From Phycisphaerae bacterium (GTDB taxonomy: Bacteria > Planctomycetota > Phycisphaerae > UBA1845 > Fen-1342): a DNA stretch of 38,868 nt. Below are positions 15,422 to 23,267 of this stretch, piece after piece. The notes under the pieces were generated by a model, which worked only from the letters and a program-made list of their open reading frames with translations, ran no database searches and had not been told where the DNA came from. The stretch covers positions 69,971 through 108,838 of the forward strand of contig JAJVHV010000030.1 of assembly GCA_022072445.1 (NCBI GenBank), read 5' to 3'. A program made the position numbers and the translations under genes. How positions within the stretch are numbered: the stretch's first letter is position 1; each line of letters begins with the position of its first letter.

Positions 15422-16657
15422 ATGCTTGAAATCGAAGTGACGCCGGTCGCACATCGCCCCAAATACGATGCCGTGGGCCCGATCCGACTTCCCGCCGCAC
15501 CGCCCGAGAACAGCGCCGGCCGCGCCGTCTCCGCCGAGCTGCTGCCGGATCGCACGGCGACGGGCGGCGCCGACGAGGCGCCAGCGGAACGGCCCGCAGT
15601 GGCGGACGTTGGCGGCGGCTCGACGCCGGCACGGGACGCCCGCGCCTGGCCCAGCGTCTACATCGTGGTTCCGGTCTTCAACCGCTTCGTCAAGACGATG
15701 CGGTTTCTGAAGCGAATGCAGCAGGTCGAATACCCGAATTACAAGATCGTGATTGTCGACGATGCATCGACCGACGGCACGCCCGAAGCCATCGAGCTGA
15801 ACTGGCCCGACGTGATCCTGCTGCACGGCGACGGCAACCTGTGGTGGTCCGGCGGGACCAACATGGGCGTGCGCCACGCGCTGGAATGCGGCGCCGACTA
15901 CATTCTGACGATCAACGATGACTGCGAGATGGCGCCCGACTTTCTGCGCCAGCAGGTCGAGATCGCGCTGGCCAACCCGCGCTCCATCGTCGGCTGCCGG
16001 CTGCACAGCCAGAAGGAGCCCGACCGCGTCTGGTCGCTCGGCACGTCGCTGGTGTTCCGCAACGGCACGCTTTTCGCGCTGAATTACGCCGGGCAGCGCT
16101 GGGACGACATTCGCGGCGGCCTGGCCGATCCGCATCCGGTCGACACCATGCCGGGCAACGGCGTGCTGATCCCGGCGGCCGTGTTTCGCGAGGTCGGCCT
16201 GTACGACGATCACAACATGCCGCAGTATCACGCCGACAGCGACCTCGTCCTGCGGGCGCGCGCCGCCGGCTATCAGCCCGTGATCTCGCTCGGCAGCGTC
16301 CTGTACAACGACATCCTGACCAAGCCGCTGGTCGACAATCGCATCGATCTGTTGTTTTCGAAAAAGTCCGATCGCTATTGGCGCGCCGTCTGGGCCACCG
16401 TCCAGCAGCACGCCCCGTGGGGAACACGACGCTGGCTCTTCTACCGCCAGTACACCCCGTTCTTCTTCAACCGCGGCGTCGGCGGCTGGCTGAAGAAGCG
16501 GCTGCGGCGGCTGTTCGAGCGGCCGGAGCCGCCGATGCCGCAACGCTCCGAGCTCCCGCACGGCTTCAACCCGACCTGCGTGGGAGGCCCATCGGCGGCC
16601 GACCCGGCCGCCGACGCTGCGAAACCAGCCGGCGGCGCACTGCAAGCGAGCTCATGA
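15422..16657 (+). CDS. Family 2 (GT-A) glycosyltransferase
   Basis: 411 residues, with GGAGGAG just upstream. An unstructured Ala/Pro-rich head of about 75 residues precedes the GT2 domain: VYIVVPVFNRF, IVIVDDASTDGT, WWSGGTNMGV, ILTINDDCEM (Asp166-Asp167, the nucleotide-sugar metal site) and TMPGNGVLIPAAVFREVG. The pattern resembles rhamnosyltransferase-like GT2 enzymes. A basic C-terminal region (GGWLKKRLRRLFER) may touch the membrane. Its stop overlaps the start of the Wzm permease gene, and a Wzt ATPase follows, so it probably builds the polysaccharide that this transporter exports. The sugar donor cannot be read. Confidence 0.9.
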   Translation: MLEIEVTPVAHRPKYDAVGPIRLPAAPPENSAGRAVSAELLPDRTATGGADEAPAERPAVADVGGGSTPARDARAWPSVYIVVPVFNRFVKTMRFLKRMQQVEYPNYKIVIVDDASTDGTPEAIELNWPDVILLHGDGNLWWSGGTNMGVRHALECGADYILTINDDCEMAPDFLRQQVEIALANPRSIVGCRLHSQKEPDRVWSLGTSLVFRNGTLFALNYAGQRWDDIRGGLADPHPVDTMPGNGVLIPAAVFREVGLYDDHNMPQYHADSDLVLRARAAGYQPVISLGSVLYNDILTKPLVDNRIDLLFSKKSDRYWRAVWATVQQHAPWGTRRWLFYRQYTPFFFNRGVGGWLKKRLRRLFERPEPPMPQRSELPHGFNPTCVGGPSAADPAADAAKPAGGALQASS

Positions 16658-17457
16658 TCGCAACGCTGTGGCGACATCGCGGCTTCATCTGGCGCAACGC
16701 CCTGAGCGAGCTGCGCCACCGCTACGCCGGCTCGGCGCTGGGGATTCTCTGGAACGTCATCACGCCGCTGATCCAGATCGTCATCTTCAGCGTCATCTTC
16801 AGCGTGCTGATGCAGAACAAGCTCCCGCAAGGCATGATCGACAACCGCTTCAGCTTCACGATCTACCTCTGCGCCGGGCTGCTGCCCTGGACGGCCTTCG
16901 CCGAGGCGCTCAGCCGCGGCACCGGCTCGATCGTCGCCCATTCCGGCTATCTCAAGAAGCTGCGCGTTCCGGAGCACGTCTTCATCGCCCAGGACGTGAC
17001 CACCTATTTTCTCTCGGGGCTCATCTCGCTCGCGCTGTTCGTCGCCTTCTGCTTCGTCGCGGGCCACTGGCCGGCGGTCTCCTGGCTTCAACTTCTGCTC
17101 GCGCACGCGCTCTTTGTCCTGTTTGCCTTCGGAATCAGCATGGCGCTTTCCGCGCTGAACGTCTTTTTCCGCGACACGAGCCAGGCCCTCAGCATCGTCC
17201 TGCTCCTCTGGATGTGGATGACCCCCGTCGTCTATACGCCCAACCTGCTCGACCACATCCGCCCCATCCGCATGCTGCTCGTGGTCAATCCCGCCTACCC
17301 GTTCGTGCAGCTCTTCCACCGTATCGTGATCGACGATCGCACCGCCTGGCTCCCGCCCCAGGCGTTCATCGCGCCGCTGATTCTCACCGCCGCCGCCATC
17401 CTCGGCGGATACTGGGTCCTCAGCCGGCTGCGCCCGGAGATTCGAGACGCGCTCTAA
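16654..17457 (+). CDS. wzm: Wzm-type ABC-2 polysaccharide export permease
   Basis: 267 residues, start fixed by the ATGA overlap. An amphipathic N-terminal gate helix (FIWRNALSELRHRYAGSALG) is followed by six predicted membrane spans, including NVITPLIQIVIFSVIFSVLM, TYFLSGLISLALFVAFCFVA and SIVLLLWMWMTPVVYTP. The spacing matches Wzm/RfbD/TagG permeases, which move lipid-linked O-antigen, teichoic acid or other polysaccharide across the inner membrane with a Wzt ATPase, encoded 21 nt downstream. Confidence 0.92.
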   Translation: MIATLWRHRGFIWRNALSELRHRYAGSALGILWNVITPLIQIVIFSVIFSVLMQNKLPQGMIDNRFSFTIYLCAGLLPWTAFAEALSRGTGSIVAHSGYLKKLRVPEHVFIAQDVTTYFLSGLISLALFVAFCFVAGHWPAVSWLQLLLAHALFVLFAFGISMALSALNVFFRDTSQALSIVLLLWMWMTPVVYTPNLLDHIRPIRMLLVVNPAYPFVQLFHRIVIDDRTAWLPPQAFIAPLILTAAAILGGYWVLSRLRPEIRDAL

Positions 17458-17478
17458 CAAAGCCGCGCGGCGACCGCG

Positions 17479-18780
17479 ATGAACCAGCCCATCCGCGTCC
17501 ACGATCTGTCCAAACGCTTCAAGGTCTATGACCATGCCTCCGACCGCTTGCGCGAGTGGCTCACCGGCCACCCACGCCACCAGGAGCATTGGGCCCTGCG
17601 CAACATCAGCTTCGACGTCGCCGTGGGCGAGGTCTTCGGCGTCGTCGGGCCGAACGGCTCCGGCAAGAGCACACTGCTGAAAATCCTCACCGGCGTGCTG
17701 TACCCGACTTCCGGAGAAGTGAGCGTACAGGGCCGCGTGGTCAGCCTTCTGGAGCTGGGCACCGGTTTCAACCCGGAGCTCTCGGGCCGGCAGAACATCA
17801 TCACCAGCGCGCGGCTTATCGGACTGAGCGAGGAGTTCATCCGCGCGAAGCTGCCGCGGATCGTCGAGTTCGCCGAAGTCGGCCCCTACATCGACCACCC
17901 GATCAAGTTCTATTCCAGCGGCATGCTGGTGCGACTCGCCTTCGCCATCTTTGCCAATGTCGAGCCGGACGTGTTCATCGTCGACGAGGCACTCTCGGTC
18001 GGCGACCTCTACTTCCAGCAGAAGTGTTTCCGCCGCATCGACGAGCTGCGCAGCCGCGGCTGCACCATGCTGTTCGTCTCGCACGACCTCGACGCCGTCC
18101 GCCGGCTCTGCCAGCGGGCCATGTATCTCGACGCCGGCGAGTGCCGCGTTATCGCGCCGGCGGCCAGCGCCGTCGACCTCTACATCGCCGCCATGACCGA
18201 GGGCGGCCGCGAGAAACGCATCACGCCGCGGACGGCCAGCGTGCCCGCCGCCGGCGCCCAGGCCGGCGGCCGGCCGGCCGAAGCCTGCGCGCGGATCGGA
18301 ACCGCGGATATGACCATCCAGCGCGTCGAAATCCTCGACGAACAGGATCAGCCCGCCGCCTCGTTCGTCAGCGGCCAGACCGCGCGGATCGTCGTCGACG
18401 CCGTGGCGCATGCCGACGCCCGCGGCGTCTCCTTCGGCATCATGATCTACGATCGCTTCGGAACCGTCGTCTTCGGAATCGCCTCCGACATGATCGATGG
18501 ACGCCGGCTCGAATTCACCCCCGGCGCCAGCGTCCGCTACGTCCTCGAAGTGCGACTGGCCCTTCAGGTCGGCGGATATTCGGTCGACGCCGACATCGGC
18601 GGCCACGACGAGCGCGGCCGGCCCGTGCCCCTCGACCGCGTCAGCCATTGCGCCGACTTCGAAATCTCCCGCCAGGGCGAACGGCGTTTTCACGGCATCA
18701 CCCCGCTGGAGTGTGTCGCGCGCGTCGAACAGCGCGCCGCCCGCGGCCCCAACGTCGCCCACCCGCGCTCGGCCGTGTAA
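17479..18780 (+). CDS. wzt: Wzt-type ABC ATPase with C-terminal carbohydrate-binding domain
   Basis: 433 residues. The ATPase half has Walker A GPNGSGKST (57-65), ELGTGFNPELSGRQNI (typical of the TagH/Wzt subgroup), the signature-region YSSGMLVRLAFAIF, Walker B VFIVDEALSVGD and the switch His in FVSHDLD. A linker of about 40 Ala/Gly/Arg-rich residues leads to a beta-sandwich (about 275-420: VEILDEQDQPAASFVSGQ ... GIMIYDRFGTVVFGI ... GYSVDADIGGHDE), the Wzt C-terminal domain that recognises the non-reducing end of the mature glycan. Its presence implies export of a polymer finished in the cytoplasm. It is the last gene of the GT2-wzm-wzt operon. Confidence 0.93.
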   Translation: MNQPIRVHDLSKRFKVYDHASDRLREWLTGHPRHQEHWALRNISFDVAVGEVFGVVGPNGSGKSTLLKILTGVLYPTSGEVSVQGRVVSLLELGTGFNPELSGRQNIITSARLIGLSEEFIRAKLPRIVEFAEVGPYIDHPIKFYSSGMLVRLAFAIFANVEPDVFIVDEALSVGDLYFQQKCFRRIDELRSRGCTMLFVSHDLDAVRRLCQRAMYLDAGECRVIAPAASAVDLYIAAMTEGGREKRITPRTASVPAAGAQAGGRPAEACARIGTADMTIQRVEILDEQDQPAASFVSGQTARIVVDAVAHADARGVSFGIMIYDRFGTVVFGIASDMIDGRRLEFTPGASVRYVLEVRLALQVGGYSVDADIGGHDERGRPVPLDRVSHCADFEISRQGERRFHGITPLECVARVEQRAARGPNVAHPRSAV

Positions 18781-19062
18781 CCCCGCTGCCCAAGGCTGTA
18801 GCGCAGCCGCCCCCGGCTGTGTGTGTCCATGGAGAGCAGCCGCCCGCGGGCCGTGTGTGGCCACGAAGAGCAGCCGCCCCGGCTGCACTCCCGCCGCCCT
18901 CGTTGCGTTCTGCGCATTCTGCCTTCTTCATTCTGCATTGCCGTTGAAGAGCAGCCGCCCCCGGCTCCACTCCCTCTGGCCCGCGCTTGCGTTCTGCATT
19001 CTGCATTCTTCATTCTGCATTGCATTTTGTTATCCTGTCAGAATGAATGGGAGTGTCGCAAC
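18781..19062 (+). repeat. Tandem composite repeat: AGCCG-CGGCT hairpin plus TTCTGCATT run
   Basis: The gap between wzt and the next gene is filled by repeats. First, simple hairpins near 18801-18820 and 18834-18850. Then two copies of an about 80-bp composite (18867-18945 and 18946-19028), each with a GC-rich AGCCGCC...GGCT stem followed by an AT-richer run built from TTCTGCATT/CTTCATT units. An inverted third copy is at 31001-31084. Reading frames through it (LHSAFFILHC-like peptides) are artefacts. Confidence 0.85.
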
Positions 19063-22044
19063 ATGATTCAGATCGCGGAAGTGCCACGCCGCCTCGTGGA
19101 AACGGCGCGACGTTCGGTCCAGCCCCTCACCGATCATCGCCAGCCCCACACGGACCCTCGCGGCAACACCGTACGCCTGCTCAGCACGCTCCTGTCAATG
19201 GCGACGGCTGCGCTCGCCGCCGCGCAGACCCCGCCCGCCACACCCACCATCACCGAGCCCGCCGCCGACGGCCAGATCGTCAATGGCGAAGACGTGCACA
19301 TGGAGACCGCGCCGTTCTTCGATGCCGACGGCGACGGCCATCTCTGCACCGACTGGGAAATATGGACCATCACGCCCGCCGAACGCGTCTGGGTCACTTC
19401 CTGCATCGGCGGCGTCGAGCGGTTGCACACGCACCTCGGCGACGGCGTCTTTGAGAACTCGCACGCCGGCCGCAGCAGTCTCGTGCCGCAGACCGATTTC
19501 CGGCTGCGCGTCCGGCACCGCGACGACAGCGGCCATCCGCCCAGCGAATGGAGCGCCTGGGCCCAGCGGCTCTTCACCACCGGCGCCGCGTCCACCGTCT
19601 TCCCGCTCGAGATCGACGACGTGGCCAGCACGCCGCCGCCAGCCCTGCGCGACACGTTTGGCCTGACCCTCGAGCTGCCCGGCGGCGCCGACCCGGCCTG
19701 GGTCAAGCTGGCTTCGAGCGCGTTTGAGCTGCTGGCCGAGATTCGTGGCGTCGACGGCGGGCCCGACCAGGTCACCAATCCGCCTGCGCTGGCGGCGCAC
19801 AGCCCGGTACGCGTGGCGTTCTACGCCGGCGGCGCGGCGGCCGTGTTCCCCGACATGGATTTGTCGTTCACCGACGGCGCCGGCCGCGACGTGACGATCT
19901 ATCTGCCGGCCATGAGCCTCGCGCCGCAAGCGGTGATGCACTTCTGGGTGTCGCAGAGCGGCTCGACGTATTACGGCCTCGCCTCGCAGACCGAACCCGA
20001 TTTCAGCTCGCTGGCGCGCGGCGCGCCGGTTCCGTGGGCTGTGCCGCAGCCCGGCTACAAGGTCGAAGTGTTCGCCACGGGTTTCCAACTGCCCGTGAAC
20101 ATCGCCTTCGTCCCGAACCCCGGTCCCGATCCCGACGACCCACTCTTCTACGTCTCCGAGCTGTACGGCACCATCCGCGTCGTCCTCCGCGACGGCCACG
20201 TCCAGACCTACGCCGACAACCTGCTTAACTTCAACCCGACCGGCGAGTTCCCCGGCTCCGGCGAGCAGGGCCTGACCGGCATCGTCGTCGACCCGGCCAC
20301 CGGCAACCTCTATGCCGCCATGCTCTACGACGCCGCCCCGCCCAACGGCCCGCACTACCCCAAGGTCGATCGCTTCACCAGCACTGACGGCGGCCTGACC
20401 GCCGCGACGCGCACGACGATTCTGAACATGGCAGGCGAGACGCAGGGCCAGTCGCACCAGATTTCGAACCTGACGATCGGCCCCGACGGCAAGCTCTACG
20501 TCCACATGGGCGACGGCTTCGACGCCAGCAAGGCACAAGACCTCGATTCGTTCCGCGGAAAAGTCTTGCGCCTCAATCTCAACGGCACCGCCGCCAGCGA
20601 CAATCCCTTCTACAACGCGTCCAACGGCATCACCGCCCGCGATTACGTCTTTGCCTATGGCTTTCGCAATCCGTTCGGCGGCGCGTGGCGGACGCTGGAC
20701 GGCCGGCACTACGAGGTGGAGAACGGCCCGAGCATCGACCGCTTCGCGCAGGTGATTACGGGCCGTAACTACCTCTGGGACGGCAGCGACCCCAGCATGC
20801 AGAATTTCGCGATTTACAACTGGATTCCCGCTCACGCGCCCGTCAACATCGCGTTCATTCAGCCGGCTACGTTCAACGGCAGCCTGTTTCCAGCGGCCAA
20901 GCAGGATCATGCGTTCGTCAGCGAGTCGGGCGCCACCTGGGCCACCGGTCCCGGAAACAAGCGTGTCGTCGAATTCGTGCTCGACGCCGCCGGAAATCTC
21001 GTCAGTGGCCCGACCACGCTGGTGGAGTACAACGGCTCGGGCAAGGCGACCTGCGCGGCGCTGGCCGCCGGGCCCGACGGGCTCTACTTCTCCGACCTCT
21101 ACAAGGACCTGGGCTACTCCTCGCCGATCGACGTGGGTGCGAACATCCTGCGGATCAAGTACGTCGGGACGGCCGACTTTGTCGCCAGCGCGACGGTCAG
21201 TTGCCGGCTGCCGTTCAGCGTGCAGTTCACGGATCAGTCGACCGTTCCGGGCGCGTCCGCCTGGCTCTGGGATTTCGGCGACGGCGGCAGCAGCACCGAG
21301 AAAGACCCGCTCTACGTCTACAACTCCGCCGGAACGTTCAACGTCCGCCTCAGCGTCACCGGCACCAACGGCGTCAGCATCGCCCAGAAAAACGCCTACA
21401 TCATCGCCGGCGACTTCAACGGCGTGCGCGGCGAGTACTACAACAACATCGACCTGACGAACCTGGGGTTGGTGCGGTTCGACCCGCAGATCAACTTCGA
21501 CTGGGGCACCGGCAGCCCCGATCCCTCCATCGGCGCCGACACGTTCTCCTGCCGCTGGACCGGGCGCGTGCGGCCGCTCTACTCGGAAACCTACACGTTC
21601 TGGACGCGCTCCGACGACGGCATCCGCCTGTGGGTCAACGAGCAGCTCGTCATCGACAACTGGACCGACCACGCTCCGCAGTTCGACAGCGGCACGATCG
21701 CGCTCCAGGCCGGCCGCAAGTATGACCTGCGCATGGAGCAATACGAGAACGGCGGGCTGGCCGTCGCCGAGCTCTACTGGGAAAGCCCCAGCCAGACGAT
21801 TGAGTTCGTCCCGGCCGCCGCCCTGTTTCCGCCCGGGCTGTGCCACGAGCGCGGCGACCTGAACTGCGACGGGTCGGTCAACGGTTTCGACATCGAGCCG
21901 TTCACCCTGGCGCTGAGCGACCCCGACGGGTACTTCGCGGCCTACCCGGATTGCGACTACGACCTGGCCGACGTCGACGAGAACGGCTCGATCAACGGAT
22001 TCGACGTCGACCCGTTCGTCGACCGCCTCCTCGGCGGCGGCTGA
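19063..22044 (+). CDS. Exported GSDH-like propeller protein with PKD, PA14 and dockerin-like tail
   Basis: 993 residues from the ATG at 19063, preceded by GGGAG; the longer open frame runs into repeats. The N-terminus holds a hydrophobic stretch (LLSTLLSMATAALAAAQ) after about 37 residues, a possible long signal peptide. Residues about 332-702 match the glucose/sorbosone dehydrogenase-like six-blade propeller (YKVEVFATGFQLPVNIAF, GEQGLTGIVVDP, SNLTIGPDGKLYVHMGDG, VFAYGFRNPFGGAW). Next come a PKD domain (WLWDFGDGGSSTEKDP, about 705-785), a PA14 domain (GVRGEYYNNIDLTNL ... FWTRSDDGIRLWVN, about 787-925) and a two-repeat dockerin-like tail from 931 (GDLNCDGSVNGFDI / VDENGSINGFDV). It may oxidise or bind sugars outside the cell; the PA14 domain suggests carbohydrate binding. 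Whether PQQ is bound is not shown. Confidence 0.85.
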   Translation: MIQIAEVPRRLVETARRSVQPLTDHRQPHTDPRGNTVRLLSTLLSMATAALAAAQTPPATPTITEPAADGQIVNGEDVHMETAPFFDADGDGHLCTDWEIWTITPAERVWVTSCIGGVERLHTHLGDGVFENSHAGRSSLVPQTDFRLRVRHRDDSGHPPSEWSAWAQRLFTTGAASTVFPLEIDDVASTPPPALRDTFGLTLELPGGADPAWVKLASSAFELLAEIRGVDGGPDQVTNPPALAAHSPVRVAFYAGGAAAVFPDMDLSFTDGAGRDVTIYLPAMSLAPQAVMHFWVSQSGSTYYGLASQTEPDFSSLARGAPVPWAVPQPGYKVEVFATGFQLPVNIAFVPNPGPDPDDPLFYVSELYGTIRVVLRDGHVQTYADNLLNFNPTGEFPGSGEQGLTGIVVDPATGNLYAAMLYDAAPPNGPHYPKVDRFTSTDGGLTAATRTTILNMAGETQGQSHQISNLTIGPDGKLYVHMGDGFDASKAQDLDSFRGKVLRLNLNGTAASDNPFYNASNGITARDYVFAYGFRNPFGGAWRTLDGRHYEVENGPSIDRFAQVITGRNYLWDGSDPSMQNFAIYNWIPAHAPVNIAFIQPATFNGSLFPAAKQDHAFVSESGATWATGPGNKRVVEFVLDAAGNLVSGPTTLVEYNGSGKATCAALAAGPDGLYFSDLYKDLGYSSPIDVGANILRIKYVGTADFVASATVSCRLPFSVQFTDQSTVPGASAWLWDFGDGGSSTEKDPLYVYNSAGTFNVRLSVTGTNGVSIAQKNAYIIAGDFNGVRGEYYNNIDLTNLGLVRFDPQINFDWGTGSPDPSIGADTFSCRWTGRVRPLYSETYTFWTRSDDGIRLWVNEQLVIDNWTDHAPQFDSGTIALQAGRKYDLRMEQYENGGLAVAELYWESPSQTIEFVPAAALFPPGLCHERGDLNCDGSVNGFDIEPFTLALSDPDGYFAAYPDCDYDLADVDENGSINGFDVDPFVDRLLGGG

Positions 22045-22167
22045 GCGGGAGGGCGAGGCTCCCGCCGAGCCGTCGGCCAGCGCCGCGCCCGCAAGGACGC
22101 GGCGGAACGACACGCGACGAGCGGCCGTAGCGTCGGCCCTCCGTGGCCACGCTGTTCATACGCGCGG

Positions 22168-22510
22168 GTGCGCGGGTGCCATGCCGACGGCCGTTGCGTC
22201 GGCATGCGAATGCGAACGACCCTTGCTGCCCGACGCGCGCGGGTGCCATGCCGACGGCCGTTGCGTCGGCATGCGATTGCGAACGACCTTTGCTGCCCGA
22301 TGCGCGCGGGTGCCATGCCGACGGCCGTTGCGTCGGCATGCGAATGCGAACGACCCTTGCTGCCCGACGCGCGCGGGTGCCATGCCGACGGCCGTTGCGT
22401 CGGCATGCGAATGCGAACGACCCTTGCTGCCCGACGCGCGCGGGTGCCATGCCGACGGCCGTTGCGTCGGCATGCGAATGCGAACGACCCTTGCTGCCCG
22501 ACGCGCCACT
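22168..22510 (+). repeat. Five 67-bp tandem repeats, each with a perfect 10-bp hairpin
   Basis: Units start at regular 67-nt steps (ATGCCGACGG at 22181, 22248, 22315, 22382 and 22449). In each, CATGCCGACG and CGTCGGCATG pair around the loop GCCGTTG (first unit 22180-22206). Four units are nearly identical; the second carries several substitutions. There are no variable spacers. The array lies downstream of the GSDH-like gene and is open in several frames, which is a composition artefact. Confidence 0.95.
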
Positions 22511-22525
22511 CGTCAGCGGAAGCCA

Positions 22526-22608
22526 GCCGCGGAGCGGCGACAGTCCATAGCCGTGGGCGTCAGCCCACGGACTCTCGCACGCGCGCACCCATTGAGCCCT
22601 GTAAGGGC
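22526..22608 (+). repeat. Three-hairpin element
   Basis: Three short perfect hairpins in a row: GCCGC-GGA-GCGGC (22526-22538), CCGTGGGC-GTCA-GCCCACGG (22551-22570) and GCCCT-GTA-AGGGC (22596-22608). The order and spacing suggest a defined mobile or structural element directly after the 67-bp array. The rest of the gap to 22750 shows nothing I recognise. Confidence 0.65.
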
Positions 22609-22749
22609 GAAAGTCCCGCTCCGCGCGCACAAATCGCCCCTGACGCCAACCGCCCCACACCGGACCGGGACCTGCCGCCCGCCCGCGCGACCTCCCGCGT
22701 CCGCAATCACTTTGTCACGTTGCCACGCCCGACATTTCTTACATCCGGC

Positions 22750-22827
22750 TTGCATTCCTAGAAATCCGTGCTACACTATCAGCATGAAATCGCTCAACGC
22801 CATCGCCGCCCGTTATCGTACCCCGCG
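22750..22827 (+). promoter_or_regulatory. Promoter-leader module, copy 1
   Basis: TTGCAT (22750-22755), 16-nt spacer, TACACT (22772-22777), then ATG at 22784, 6 nt after the -10 box. The first codons read MKSLNAIAARYRTPR, then the frame runs into unrelated sequence and stops. It is about 90% identical over 78 bp to copy 2 at 23190-23267, which drives the GH57-like gene. It looks like the remaining 5' end of a second gene. Confidence 0.75.
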
Positions 22828-22837
22828 TCCGACGGCA

Positions 22838-23108
22838 CGACGGCGGCTCGGCCCTGTACGTGGTCCTCGTACGACGTCACGATGGAGTCCACCAGCCTTG
22901 AACAACCGGATACGAGGCGGGCCAAGACCTTGATCTGTTCCTAGCATGCTACCGAATCGGTCTCGTGCGGGTAGTTGATCGTATGCGAAACCTCGCCCCA
23001 GATTTCCTCCGCGAGCGTCCGCACCTGTAGTTCGCAAAGACGAGGGGTCTTCTTGTTCTGTTTGATGACGTAATGGACGCTCGTGTATGGGATCCCTGAT
23101 GCAGTCGA
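22838..23108 (-). pseudogene. RelA/SpoT (ppGpp synthetase) domain remnant
   Basis: Read on the minus strand from 23108, the frame gives YTSVHYVIKQNKKTPRLCEL, then QVRTLAEEIWGEVSHTINYP and HETDSVAC, a TAG stop at 22941-22943, and, still in frame, EQIKVLARLVSGCSRLVDSI. These are characteristic C-terminal segments of the RelA/SpoT nucleotidyltransferase domain (the S-HY and CE-QVRT motifs). A second in-frame stop lies just upstream of 23108, and the N-terminal half of the domain is missing. It is therefore a decayed fragment, boxed in between the two copies of the promoter-leader module. Confidence 0.8.
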
Positions 23109-23189
23109 GAGCTACGAGCGCTGACTCGAACGGCGGGTGCCGTACTTATCGGACGTGGCTGGCAGATTTGAAAAACACCGATTCGTTCC

Positions 23190-23267
23190 TTGCTTTCCTA
23201 GAAATCCGTGTTACACTATCAGCATGAAAAGCCTGAACCGCATCGCCGCCCGTTATCGTACCCCGCG
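23190..23267 (+). promoter_or_regulatory. Promoter-leader module, copy 2 (leaderless promoter of the GH57-like gene)
   Basis: TTGCTT (23190-23195), 16-nt spacer, TACACT (23212-23217), ATG at 23224, only 6 nt later. Initiation would fall at about the ATG, so the mRNA would be leaderless. No Shine-Dalgarno sequence is present. Confidence 0.7.

Noticed and set aside
14746-15555. 270-residue N-terminal extension of the superoxide dismutase frame
   Set aside because: A Tat leader and GGAGG mark the ATG at 14745, and the extension runs opposite yjbQ.
16441-18888. 815-residue minus-strand frame opposite wzm/wzt
   Set aside because: It is an antisense shadow without motifs; the plus strand holds clear Wzm and Wzt proteins.
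18823-19062. 80-residue upstream extension of the GSDH-like gene
   Set aside because: It translates the TTCTGCATT and hairpin repeats (LHSAFFILHC-like peptide), which recur elsewhere as non-coding DNA.
19195-22113. 972-residue minus-strand frame opposite the GSDH-like gene
   Set aside because: It is an antisense shadow; the plus strand carries recognisable GSDH, PKD, PA14 and dockerin-like domains.
22168-22510. CRISPR-like array
   Set aside because: The 67-bp units are repeated in full with no variable spacers, and no cas gene is nearby.
22813-23037. 74-residue minus-strand frame over the RelA/SpoT remnant
   Set aside because: It is in a different frame from the one that shows RelA/SpoT motifs.
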